Assembly: GCA_038380435.1 (NCBI GenBank)
Contig: JAWZYU010000001.1
Location: 12,566,001 to 12,630,000, forward strand
Reading direction: 5' to 3'
Length of the DNA: 64,000 bases
Origin: Ryuthela nishihirai
Lineage: Eukaryota; Arthropoda; Arachnida; Araneae; Heptathelidae
Positions 55,455-64,000 of this stretch are shown here, piece by piece. A model generated the notes under the pieces. That model was not told where the DNA came from. It made no database searches and worked only from the letters and a program-made list of their open reading frames with translations. The stretch's first letter is position 1, and every line of letters starts with the position of its first letter. A program made the position numbers and the translations under genes.

Positions 55455-56869
55455 TCAGAAAGAAGGAACTGCAGGAATGTCCTAAATCAGTACCCTACTA
55501 GTCCTAATAGAAAGGATTACAGAGAGCTTAATAAACGTGTAAAGGATCAGTTAGCTACTGATAAGAATCTTTGGCTTGATGGTTTGGCTGACAAAGCCGA
55601 GGAAGCAGTTAGACAGCACAACAGCAGAGAGCTATACCAGATAGTTAATGTTTTGTGTGGTAGAAAACGGACAGGTATACAAGGATTGAAGGATAAAAAA
55701 GGTAAGGTTATAGAAGGGGAGGATTCTGTCATGACTAGGTGGGCTGAGCATTTCAGTGATGTTCTAAACAATGTGGTTAGTTCTTCTCCCATTGTTTGTA
55801 ATGATGATAGATGCATTGGCGGCTTTAATGTTGGCCCTATAACACAATCTGAAGTTATTTTGGCAGTTTCTAAACTTAAATTACATAAATCCCCAGGGGT
55901 AGATAAAATTACTACAGAAATGCTCAGAGCTGGGAATGTTTCGGTTACCACTTGGATGACTGAAATTTTGAATAACTTTTATGATAAAGGCATGGTTCCT
56001 AAAGATTTTACAAGAGCTATTATTATCGATATTTTCAAAAAAGGTGATCGCAGTTCTTGTGATAACTATAGGGGTATCAGCCTACTCTCTGTTCCAGGTA
56101 AAGTTCTTTCCATGATTGTGCTTAATAGAATTAATAATCTGGTTGACAGGCAATTGCGTGATGAGCAATGTGGATTCAGAAGTGGTAGGGGATGTGTAGA
56201 TCAGATATTTTCACTTAGGCAGATTCTTGAGAAATGTTTAGAGTTTCAGAAACCTTTGGTTGCTAGCTTTGTTGATTTCAAAAAGGCTTTCGACTCTGTT
56301 GATCGTCATAATTTGTGGTTGATTGTGATATCATATGGTATACCAGACAAGTCAGTTAACATAATGAAAGCTCTCTATCATAACACTGAGTCATGTGTGA
56401 GAGTTGGTAAGTCTTGTAGCAATTGGTTTAGCATTACTTCTGGTGTTCGACAAGGGTGTATTTTGTCTCCTTTTCTCTTTAGTTTGGTTGTTGATATGTT
56501 ATGCGAAATTCACTTCAAGGGAAAGCTTTTGGCCTTAAATGGGCTGGAGATACGAAAATTTCTGATTTAGATTATACTGATGATTTAGCCCTTTTGGGAA
56601 ATGATGTTGATGAGATGAACTCTTTCATTCAAGCTGTTGATGAAATTGTTAGTAGAGAAGGTTTGGTTATAAACAGAGAGAAAACTAAAGTGATGAAAAT
56701 TGGTCAGGCATATTGTGATTCAGTTTATCTGAATGGTTGCAGTCTTGAGCAGGTGTCACAGTTTAATTACCTTGGGAGCTACGTAACAGATACTGGTGAT
56801 GTGTGGCATGAGATTAACAGACGAATAGGGATTGCTGCTGGGACTTTTAAGAATCTGTGGTGTGTGTGA
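55455..56869 (+). pseudogene. LINE-B reverse transcriptase domain
   Basis: RT motifs in order: KLKLHKSPGVDKITTEML, FTRAIIIDIFKKGDRSSCDN with YRGISLLSVPGKVL, RDEQCGFRSGRGCVDQIFSL, motif A SFVDFKKAFDSVDR with its Asp, GVRQGCILSPFLFSLVVD, and after a 1-nt frameshift near 56510-56525 the C motif LDYTDDLALLG. YTDD replaces the more usual FADD, both Asp kept. It continues to an in-frame TGA at 56867-56869. Before the SINE1 insertion the frame ran on from the EN domain. Confidence 0.88.
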
Positions 56870-57321
56870 AGAAATAGGCGTATACACCTAAAGACTAAAA
56901 TTAGACTGTATAATAGTTTGGTTCTTTCTAGGGTTAGTTATGGTAGTGAAACTTGGACGCTGTGTAAACAAGATAACAGGAAACTAGATGCTTTTGATTC
57001 TAGATGCTTACGCGGTATCTTGGGTATTAGGTGGTTTAACTTTGTAACTAATGATGAGGTTAGGCAAAGGAGTCTGCAACCTCCTTTAAGCAGCATACTG
57101 TGCAGAGAGAGACTCCACTGGTTTGGCCATGTTGCCCGTATGGATAATTATAGATTGGCGAATAGGGTTATGAACAGTGTGCCTAGAGGCCTCAGAAGGA
57201 GGGGGAGACCAAGGATGCGTTGGCAGACAATGTCAAACAGGACCTTGTTAGAATTGGTGTACAGTGGCCGGATGCAGCAGATGTAGCTCAGGACAGATAT
57301 GATTGGAGAATTAAAAATTAA
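56870..57321 (+). pseudogene. LINE-B C-terminal region
   Basis: Same frame as the RT after the TGA: LYNSLVLSRVSYGSETWTL, LRGILGIRWFNFVTNDEVRQ, RLHWFGHVARMDNYRLANRV and RGRPRMRW. This is the conserved tail (thumb and connection) of RTE-like LINE proteins. A frameshift near 57225 moves the last ~30 codons to another frame, ending DRYDWRIKN and TAA at 57319-57321. Confidence 0.8.
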
Positions 57322-57385
57322 ACTGCGCGGTCTGGTTGGACCTCCGTAGCCCATGGCTGCTTGATGATGTTGATGATGAATTGAA
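57322..57385 (+). mobile_element. LINE-B 3' UTR and short-repeat tail
   Basis: A short GC-rich stretch (ctgcgcggtctggttggacc) then gcttgatgatgttgatgatg, a TGATGA-type tail as in RTE elements. No poly(A). Confidence 0.7.
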
Positions 57386-58009
57386 AAGTGTCCGCAGGCA
57401 ATGTGTAGAGAGTGTTTTTTTCATGTATTTGGCTTTCTAGCATAGAATATGCTCCAATATTTGTAGAAAAATCATTGAATGTACATACTTTAGAGGATCA
57501 TGGGGAAAAGGATATGGTGCTTCCCTGGTACTCTACTCATTAAAGATTTGTTTTCTAGGTGTATTATCATTGATGATTTCATTAATAACTTCCCACGTTT
57601 TTATTGCTATTCCCTGTTTTGTTAGGCTTAACTAACTTCAAAAGTATTGTTCGTTTTTTCGTTTAAATAATCAAAGCGTTTAATATATTTCTGTAACTTA
57701 TATAATAGTTAAAACCCACTGTGTTGTTTTCCAATTGCCTATTTTATTTCTTTTCCTTATGTATATATTAAAGACAATGTTATCCAAGGTTTAAATTTCC
57801 CCCCCCCTTTTTTTTTAAAAACAACAATGTGCTTAGAGTTATGATTTCTATGATAGTCATTGCCAATGTATTAAATCCTTCATTTACATGAGTCATATCC
57901 ATTACTCTCCTCCAATCTGTTTTTTGAATATTTTTCAGGTAAAGACATCAATTTGTTTAAAATTCAGTGGGCTTTTCATTAGATGGTCAGCTTATATCAA
58001 GGTCTATTA
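57386..58009. other. No recognised feature
   Basis: AT-rich sequence with C-run and T-run near 57800-57818. No gene. Confidence 0.5.
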
Positions 58010-58228
58010 CACTGCTGGCCATTAAAAGTGCAACACTGGGAAAGACAAGAGATATTAAAGCCATATTTAGTGAATACATAGCTTATGTTACAAGGATCAA
58101 ATAATTAAAATACAACTTGATTAGACTTGTGGAATACAAAGAAATCAGTATCTTGTGTAGCCACCATGAGTAGCAATAACCACTGCTACACGGTCCATCA
58201 TTGAGAAGATGAGATGTCAGATTGTGTT
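58010..58228 (-). mobile_element. Tc1-like transposon end (T4), cut by LINE-A6
   Basis: Starts after TA (58008-58009) with cactgctggccattaaaagt, a typical Tc1-type inverted repeat. On the minus strand the inner part encodes SMMDRVAVVIATHGGYTRY and a stop, the conserved Tc1 transposase C-terminus (SMPRRVAAVIAARGG-TRY). The element is interrupted at about 58228 by the 3' end of LINE-A6, so the rest, if any, lies beyond the window. Confidence 0.8.
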
Positions 58229-58661
58229 TGGGGAAATTTTTGGTTGGTTGGTTGTTTGGGGTTTTATGGTGCATGGGCAACAGGGCCATAATGTGCGAAA
58301 CAAGAAAAAGAAGAGTAAAAGTCAGAAAAACCCACAACCAAAGTTAAAGGCAAAAAGTGTAAATGTAAGAGAGAAAACCAATACACATACAAAAAGATAA
58401 AACGAATCCGGGTGTAAAAGACCCAGGATAATCAGGGTAAAACATATAAAGCCATAAAATCACAGCCTGCTAAAATAACCTGTAAAATGTAAAAAGGCAA
58501 AGACAGGTGGTAAAAAAGAGTCATCGGATAAAAGATGGCCGAGTGTAAGAGGCTTGGTGGTAAAATTATGGAAGGTAAAACATATACAACATTCAAGCAT
58601 AAAAGCAGGACAAGCGATTAAAATACGTTTAATAGTTCAAATGATGTCACAAAACTCACAC
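58228..58661 (-). mobile_element. LINE-A6 3' untranslated region and tail
   Basis: ttggttggttggttgtttgg and ggttttatggtgcatggg match the ends at 1378 and 22930. The minus-strand tail thus reads (CCAA)n. The ORFs at 58083-58337 and 58209-58400 are incidental. Confidence 0.85.
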
Positions 58662-59407
58662 TTAGGTTTGTTGTCCGCCCAAAGAAGAAATTAATGAGTA
58701 ATAAATGAATGACCTAAGTGGAGTCAAGCAAGTACAACTTCCTCCTTGTGATTCCTGCAGTAACAAGACTGCCATGGTTTGGATCTCAAGAAGCTTGTTC
58801 ATAAGCTGTTCTGACCAAGATCTCTGCCACTGTGCCTGGAGCTTGATGATAAAATGCTGCCGGAAAACCAGATATAGAACAGGCAATGGAGAGCCAGAGA
58901 GGGGCATGGCTGACTTGGCAGCAGCATCTGCCAAGTCATTGCCCCCGATACCAACATGACTGGGCACCCAACAGAAATGGATGGTGGTTATGGCTGCCAG
59001 AAAATGTAGCTGCTGACAGATGTTAGAACTGGGTGAGGCCAATGCCTCACTGAGATCAAAGCTTGTAGCGAACTAAGCGAGTCGGTGTAAAGCACACAAC
59101 GACGATGTTTAGCCGCCACATGATCCAAGGCGAGACTGATAGCATGCAACCCTGCAGTGAAGATGGAACACTGCAGTGGGATCTGGTCTGCACTGATTAC
59201 ATCACAGCAGACCATGGCTGATCCCACAGATATACCAGACTTCGAGCCATCTGTGAAGACAGGCAAGAAGTCCAGGTGCTCAGCACAATGGCTGGCAAAG
59301 AGTTGCTGATATACATAGTCAGGTGCAAAGGCCTTCCCCGTCCTGTAAAGAGAGAAATCACAGGAAGGAGAAACAGCGAACCAAGGTGGAAGTGGCTCGG
59401 CTGTCAA
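58662..59407 (-). pseudogene. LINE-A6 RNase H domain
   Basis: FLPVFTDGSKSGISVGSAMV (first Asp), SIFTAGLHAISLALDHVAA (canonical TAEL, Glu changed to Gly), CVLYTDSLSSLQALISV (Asp kept), FCWVPSHVGIGGNDLADAAA (His and last Asp kept). Two overlapping frames are used. RNase H at the C-terminus is typical of I-type and some jockey-type LINEs. It would degrade the RNA strand during integration. Confidence 0.88.
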
Positions 59408-59463
59408 CTGTGCGATGCTATCGAGACAGGTGTTAATGTCTCATAGGTAACCTCAGACACACA

Positions 59464-59696
59464 AACCGAAAGGATGAATGGCAGTCGGCCGATTCTGGTA
59501 TAAAATTTTCCACCGGGGACTGAAAACGCAGTCTCAAGTGGGATGGCCTGGCAGGGATCGCAATTTTGCTGCATATTGTAGGGACAACTGCTGACGGTGA
59601 ATAGATAAAGATGGTTTGTCGATCTCTACATAGAGACTCTGGACTGGTGAGGTGCGAAGGCCCCCATGCAGACACAGAGGGCCTGATTGGTGTAAA
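59464..59696 (-). pseudogene. LINE-A6 RT-RNase H linker
   Basis: Contains GLRTSPVQSLYVEIDKPSLS and HRQQLSLQYAAKLRSLPGHP, the conserved block (FRTSP--SLY-E---PSL--RR-QLSLQYA) between RT and RNase H in these LINEs. This block is missing from LINE-A2. Confidence 0.8.
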
Positions 59697-59930
59697 GTAG
59701 GGATTCTCAATGTCGGGTATGCAGTAAAAATTTTTGGGGAATGCCATGAGAGTTCAAAAGTAGCTAGATGTAAGTACAAAATTTAATGTGTATATATATA
59801 TATAAGTTTTATTTTTTTCCCATTGTTATACTATAATTATAGTTTTATCTATCTATACAAGGGGTATGCCAGTTACATACACATTTCCAGAGGGTACATG
59901 AAGCATAAAAGGTTGATAACCACTGATGCA
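59697..59930. mobile_element. hAT-like MITE inside LINE-A6
   Basis: A 230 bp AT-rich insert. Left end tagggattctcaatgtcggg and right end, reverse complemented, cagtggttatcaacctttta both resemble hAT ends of the CAGGGRTTCTCAACCT type. No transposase. No clear 8 bp duplication could be assigned. Confidence 0.55.
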
Positions 59931-59966
59931 GAGGGTCCAGCACCTTCACCACCGAATCCTGGGCAG

Positions 59967-61320
59967 TCATACACCTGGGATCCGTAGTCCAGTTTCGACC
60001 GGACAAGTGCATAGTAGAGGCAGAGCAAAGAACATCAGTCTGCCCCCCAAGAAAGGGAGGAGAGGACCTTGAGGATGTTCAATGCCAGCGTGCTTGGACT
60101 TGAGATGTCGAATATAAGGCAAAAAGGTCAATTTCCAGTTGAATATGAGACCAAGAAACTTGGTCTCTGCCACAACTGGAATGATGTTACCCCTGAGCCA
60201 CAGCCCAGGGTCCAAATAAAGATTATGCTTGTGGCAAAAGTGCACACAAGCGGTCTTCTGTGGGGAGAACCAAAACCCATTGGCCGTCACCCAAACCAAA
60301 AGATTAATCAGGGCAGTTTGCAGTTGTCGTACAATGACCCTCATGTTGAATGACAAGCTAAAGTTGTTAACATAGATGGCATTGCCCACAGTCGGAGGAA
60401 GTTCCCATGTAAATGGAATTTATCTTGACAGCGAAAAGCATAACACTCAGGACACAGCCTTGTGGCACCCCCTATTCTTGGGGGGAAAGGCCACAACAGA
60501 GTGTTGCCGACATGAACTCGAAAATTACGAGAGAAGATTAAAAATTGTCGATGAAGATTGGCATGTGACCTTGCAAAGCCGAAGCTATGAAGGTCATGAA
60601 GAATGCCGTGTCATACGCTTTTTGATGCCGAAGAAAATGTGTACCAAATGCTCTCAACATGAAAAGGAATTCCTGATTGCCGATTCAAGGCAAATCAAAT
60701 GATCAAAAGCACACCTGTGCCTACAAAAGCCACACTAGATGTTGGACCATATGTTCCAAAAAGAAAGACCATAATGTTCCAAATACCATTCTATCCAACA
60801 CCTTGCAGACACAGCTCGTCAACACAATTGGACGATAATTTGAAGAGTTCTTTGTCTGGCTTAGGGAAGGCCAAGATGATGGCCTCCCACCAGGAGTCCG
60901 GAAACTGCTCCTCAATGAAAATGGTTGAAGAGTCAGAGCAGCCGATCCTTACTCGATGGTGAGAAATGTTGCAGCATTGCATAATGGACATTGTCTGGCC
61001 CGACAGCAAATGCACGATAAGTGTGCAGAGCAAGGCGAAGCTCCTCCACTGTGAATGGCCTGTTGTAAGAAAGACTCCAGGCCATTTGAATTAAAGGACA
61101 ACAGAGAGTGTTCGGCCTTGCCCTTCAGGGCCAGAAACTCAAGTGAGTAGGAGGATAAAGAAGAGATGGAGGAGAATGACTCCCCCAGAGTGTCAGCAAT
61201 TGCTTGTCCATTCTGCTCCAGTATCGATGAGTGGGATGTGTATTTCCCACCCATCTTACGGACCTTATCCCACATGACCTTAGAACTTGTCATGTGGGTG
61301 ACGGAAGATGTATATTTCAT
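59967..61320 (-). pseudogene. LINE-A6 reverse transcriptase domain
   Basis: From the 5' side: a pre-RT block (WDKVRKMGGKYTSHSSILEQ), SWWEAIILAFPKPDKE, SSNYRPIVLTSCVCKVLDRM, then a broken palm, and AIYVNNFSLSFNMRVI in which the catalytic YVDD has become YVNN. The thumb contains NGFWFSPQKTACVHFCHKHN (canonical GF-FS--KT--V-FC). At least four frames' worth of shifts. The double Asp-to-Asn change alone would abolish activity. Confidence 0.88.
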
Positions 61321-61399
61321 CCAAGATTCCTTCTGGCTCTGGCACCAGACAAAACGAGCTTTTGCCCTGGCATGTTAAAATGCTTCAAGGTTGGGGGAT

Positions 61400-62230
61400 G
61401 TCAGATATCTCTAAAACACCCCTCAAGCCTTGTTTTGAGCCTTACAAGCTGTGGTGCAGTTGGAATTCCACCACGGTTTTGGGAACTGTGGAAACTGAGT
61501 CGAAGTCTGAGGAATAGTAGAGGCAGCCACATGGACGATACAGTCCGTCGTCTGCGCCACTGTAACATTGATTGGCTCCTGGCTGACAGAGTGGTCATCG
61601 AGCTCAGAAAGGAGCTTGAAGCCACTCCAGTCAGCCTGCTCAAGCCTCCACCAAGATACACATGAAGGGCTGCAAGGCCCACCATGGGAGATGGTGCACA
61701 GCACGGGGAGGTGATCACTTCCATATGAATTGTCCTCGACCTCCCATGTAAAGAGTGGAAGGATCGAGGAGGAGCAGATGGTGAGATCAATGGCAGTGAA
61801 TGTGCAGGTTGGGAATGGAAGTATGTACTGACACCAGTGTTTAATAGGTAGAGTGAAGGATCCAGGAGCCACTACTCCAGGACCCCTCCTGTTGGTGACA
61901 GCAATGCCCCAGAGTGGACTGTGTCCGTTAAAGTCACCCATGATGAGGAAGGAGGATGGCAGCTGAGAGTCGAGGCCTACCACTGTCAACCACTCTTCCG
62001 GGTGGTAGACAGAACAGACAGTCAGCGAAAATCCCACAAAGAGGTGGATGGCAACCGCCTCTAAAGTTCGTGGTGAGGGGAATGACCTGGGATGGAGAAT
62101 GGTTGCTCATGAGGATGGTGACACCCCCATGAGCTGGACCATCTCCATCCCGGTCCCTCAAAATGAGAGAGAAGTGCCGGATACTGGGATAATTGGCTTC
62201 TCCAAGTATGTCCCCTGTAGGCAAACGCAG
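61400..62230 (-). pseudogene. LINE-A6 endonuclease domain
   Basis: Two overlapping minus-strand frames. The first (61934-62224) holds the N-terminal half (GDGPAHGGVTILMSNHSPSQ, canonical GGV-I------). The second (61423-62037) holds FLIMGDFNGHSPLWG, DLTICSSSILPLF, DNSYGSDHLPVLC with the SDH motif, and the end FPKPWWNSNCTTACKAQNKA. The order and motifs match jockey/I-type EN. A single frameshift separates them, so this domain is better preserved than the RT. Confidence 0.88.
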
Positions 62231-62435
62231 ATGGGTTCATGTGCCCTCAGGAGGATCTTGATGCTATCAATATTCCTCTGGAATCCACAATAGTTCCATC
62301 GTAGGAGTGTGGCCATCTCAGGTCTTAGAAGAATTGGAAGACAACTTACAGTTTACTTTAAACATTGCCAGCGACGGTTTTGGGAAAATGGGGCACTCTG
62401 TATCCATGTCCTCAGAATCGTCCAAGTGACATGGA

Positions 62436-62864
62436 TCAGAGACCGCCAAACGAAGAGGTGTTAAAATTTTCTTTTTTTGGCCCTGGTGGGGGCCACTTGG
62501 GTTTGGAAGGTCTTGCTGTCTGTGGGTGGAGTGGAGGTGGCCTTCCAGAGGTGAAGTGGTATGCACAAACGCAGGAATAGAAACCGGAGTCGATGTCAAA
62601 ATCGACACTGACTTTGCCTAGGTCAAGAGGTACTTGGCAGCAGGCAAGAAAGATTGAGAGGTGGGACGCTGATGTCAATCTGCACCGCCATGGAAGCCAT
62701 CTTAACAATGGGCTTTCTGATGACTGCACCGGCATAGGAGACCTTGCTAGATGGGGCAGGCAGTGCAGCCAACCTTCTCGCCTCTGCATAGGATCTTTAG
62801 CCTTGCACCTCTTTCTCCTCCAACCACTAAGGACAGTCGGGGGACTATTCTGGATGCTCGCCAC
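62436..62864 (-). pseudogene. LINE-A6 linker between gag zinc knuckles and EN
   Basis: A low-complexity Pro/Ser/Lys-rich frame (RPPPLHPQTARPSKPKWPPP) that would lie between the zinc knuckles and the endonuclease. No domain. Poorly conserved, so coding status in the ancestor is inference. Confidence 0.45.
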
Positions 62865-62870
62865 CAGAGT

Positions 62871-63119
62871 TCATGCAGCATGCCTTTTCTGCTGTGCAGT
62901 CAGGATCAGGTGATCCTGGCTGCCACAACGAGCACAGGTGGGTTTTCCCCAGCATGCTGTACAGATATGGCCGAACCTCTGAAAATGAATGCAGCACAGG
63001 GGGTTAAGAACATACAGACATACCTCGCAATGAAGGTAACCTGCATTGATGGAAGCTGACAGGTATGGCATATTGAATGTGATAATTAGTACCCTGGTAG
63101 GTACTAATTTCCCCATCAC
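62871..63119 (-). pseudogene. LINE-A6 gag zinc-knuckle region
   Basis: NPLCCIHFQRFGHICTACWG and PTCARCGSQDHLILTA show the paired CCHC zinc-knuckle pattern of LINE ORF1 proteins (C--CQ-FGH----C, C-(K/R)CG--H----C). The final Cys of the second knuckle is not visible in this frame. The domain would bind element RNA. Confidence 0.75.
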
Positions 63120-63286
63120 GGCGTTATGAAACCCGGTGGACTGCTATCACTCCCTGGGATGACAGCTCCAAGAGAATTTCTCCTCAGAAACCTTGAGGAG
63201 CCCCCACTCGGAGACAACACCAAGGGAGGAATTAAGCGTCTTGTGTGGAATGACTTCAACTGCCACGCCATCAATCGCTGTTACCT

Positions 63287-63577
63287 TCAAGAGGAGCTCA
63301 GAAAGTTTGAGCAAGTAGTTTCCCCCTGCAAGTCACCAGATCTTAGGCACTTGACTGATAATGGTTCTCCTGCAAGACCTTTCAATCCCTTATTAATAAA
63401 AAAATGGGAACATTCCCCAAGAACCTGATCACATGTAGAGTGGATGACCAGGAACCTCGGGGATGAACAAAGACACAAAGGTGATGGCAATGATGACAAA
63501 GAAGACACGGAAGACAGGGGCTCATGCCGAGCTCTTTTAGCTACATTTGCCTCTAGATTTTCATTTTTGGGACTCAT
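63287..63577 (-). pseudogene. LINE-A6 gag-like ORF1 N-terminus
   Basis: Begins MSPKNENLEANVAKRA and carries PRFLVIHSTCDQVLGECSHF, FINKGLKGLAGEPLSVKCLR and SGDLQGET, the jockey-type gag N-terminal pattern (RFLVI, SPF-I-K-L, VK-LRSGDLLVE). The Met at 63577 is a credible ORF1 start because LINE-A2 keeps homologous sequence and similarity changes character upstream. Confidence 0.8.
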
Positions 63578-64000
63578 GTTTGGGTATTGAGTTCAGTGCT
63601 CCACTCACCATGGAGTCCAACAAGGGGATGCCCAATTGGGTGCCAGGGCTGTCCGGGCACCATATCCACACAACCAGTGAGACAAGCCCTCACAACTAAT
63701 GAAAATGAAAAGAGAAATGTGAGAAACTCACTCGAGTCTTCACAAAATAAGTGAATAAAGAATGAGGAAAGAACTGCCCTCAGAAAAGAAAGAAAACTAG
63801 AAAATTAGTGAATGTGTAAGGAAACTCGTAACCGATGCTTGGACGTGGACAAGGTTACTCACCACTCTGCACGGTTGACCTTAGCAGGATCTGCCCACTA
63901 GCAGATTGATCCTCAGGGGGCCACCTCAGGACCTCCTGTTTACTGAAGCAGAGGCCAACGCAGTGTATAGCTGTGGCCCCCTAATTTGCTGTCCAGCCCA
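63578..64000 (-). mobile_element. LINE-A6 5' untranslated region, incomplete
   Basis: Matches 12270-12680 and 30695-31000 (gagtccaacaaggggatgcc, aactcactcgagtcttcac, ggccacctcaggacctcc). Truncated by the window edge. Confidence 0.8.

Larger units (their letters stand above)
53345..57385 (+). mobile_element. LINE-B: near-complete RTE-like retrotransposon interrupted by SINE1
   Basis: A GC-richer 5' region (53345-53782) precedes an EN-RT reading frame (53783-57321), a short 3' UTR and a tail of ttgatgatgttgatgatg, like the short-repeat tails of RTE-clade elements. Known lesions: TAG at 54992-54994, a SINE1 at 55064-55454, a 1-nt frameshift near 56510-56525, TGA at 56867-56869 and a frameshift near 57225. 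Subtracting the SINE1 and one TSD copy (403 bp) brings the EN and RT halves back into one frame. Clade assignment rests on the EN type (craniofacial development protein 2-like) and the tail. Confidence 0.85.
58228..64000 (-). mobile_element. LINE-A copy A6: longest copy, runs off the window
   Basis: A jockey/I-type LINE read right to left: 5' UTR (63578-64000), gag-like ORF1 (about 62870-63577), EN (about 61400-62230), RT (59967-61320), linker (59464-59696), RNase H (58662-59407) and 3' region with (ttgg)n at the left edge (58240-58251). It is dead: frames shift repeatedly, the RT catalytic YVDD is YVNN, and the RNase H Glu is Gly. A hAT-like MITE sits in it at 59697-59930. Judging from LINE-A2, about 250 bp of 5' UTR lie beyond 64000. 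Confidence 0.9.

Noticed and set aside
55251..56570. 439-codon ORF as an independent gene with its own start
   Set aside because: Its first 68 codons are SINE1 sequence; the rest is the RT of LINE-B. The start codon is created by the insertion.
1..64000. CRISPR array, prokaryotic defence island, prophage or operon
   Set aside because: No regularly spaced direct repeats with unique spacers, no adjacent long ORFs, and a clear eukaryotic transposon landscape.

Overview
This is a stretch of AT-rich metazoan nuclear DNA with no sign of prokaryotic organisation: there are no operons, no ribosome-binding-site-led ORFs and no CRISPR array. The repeat mix suggests an arthropod, possibly a chelicerate, but that is inference from family types only. 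It comprises Tc1 and two kinds of mariner, hAT and DUF4817-type DNA transposons, a jockey/I-type LINE carrying RNase H, an RTE-like LINE, and tRNA-headed SINEs. Almost every longer ORF is a broken transposable element or an accidental translation of a SINE.

Repeat families, named here for convenience. SINE1 is a ~385 bp tRNA-headed SINE with 14 copies, 13 of them on the minus strand, many with 9-13 bp target-site duplications (TSDs). SINE2 is a ~200 bp tRNA-headed SINE ending in an (ATTT)n tail. SINE3 is a short, poorly conserved tRNA-like element, twice found between long inverted repeats. LINE-A has gag, endonuclease (EN), reverse transcriptase (RT) and RNase H with a (CCAA)-like tail; six minus-strand copies are reasonably clear. 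LINE-B is a single plus-strand RTE-like element. LINE-C is a minus-strand CR1/jockey-like fragment. DNA transposons include four Tc1-like pieces, two mariners, a DUF4817-type element with intact TIRs and TA duplications, a hAT/GTF2IRD2-like fossil and several foldback (MITE-like) hairpins. A probable solo LTR lies at 46667-47379.

Layout. 1-5400: SINE1/SINE2 cluster, a Tc1 fossil split by a LINE-A tail, and a candidate exon. 5750-6376: large foldback structure with a tRNA-like core. 9068-12930: LINE-A copy lacking EN. 13000-15300: foldback MITE and a tandem repeat array. 15355-20621: Tc1 fossils and an inverted-repeat element. 22706-27640: SINE2, a LINE-A copy lacking RT with three nested SINE1 copies, and duplicated segments. 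28000-36000: sparse, AT-rich, SINE fragments, a LINE-A 5' piece and a candidate exon. 36500-38660: candidate exon and a minus-strand mariner with a GC-rich insertion. 41000-48700: SINEs, DNA transposons, a candidate exon, a foldback split by SINE2, and the solo LTR next to a mariner. 49205-53120: LINE-A EN fragment, LINE-C, hAT fossil. 53345-57385: near-complete LINE-B interrupted by a SINE1. 58010-64000: Tc1 end invaded by the longest LINE-A copy, which runs off the window.

Host gene. The only plausible host coding sequence is a series of short minus-strand exons with good splice signals: 45100-45174, 36534-36598, 35003-35065 and, less surely, 2058-2125. The first three join in one open frame with matching phases, which suggests that much of the window is intron of one large minus-strand gene. 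I could not identify the protein. Insertion order can be read from nesting: Tc1 before LINE-A before SINE1; SINE2 before SINE1; LINE-C and a foldback before SINE2.
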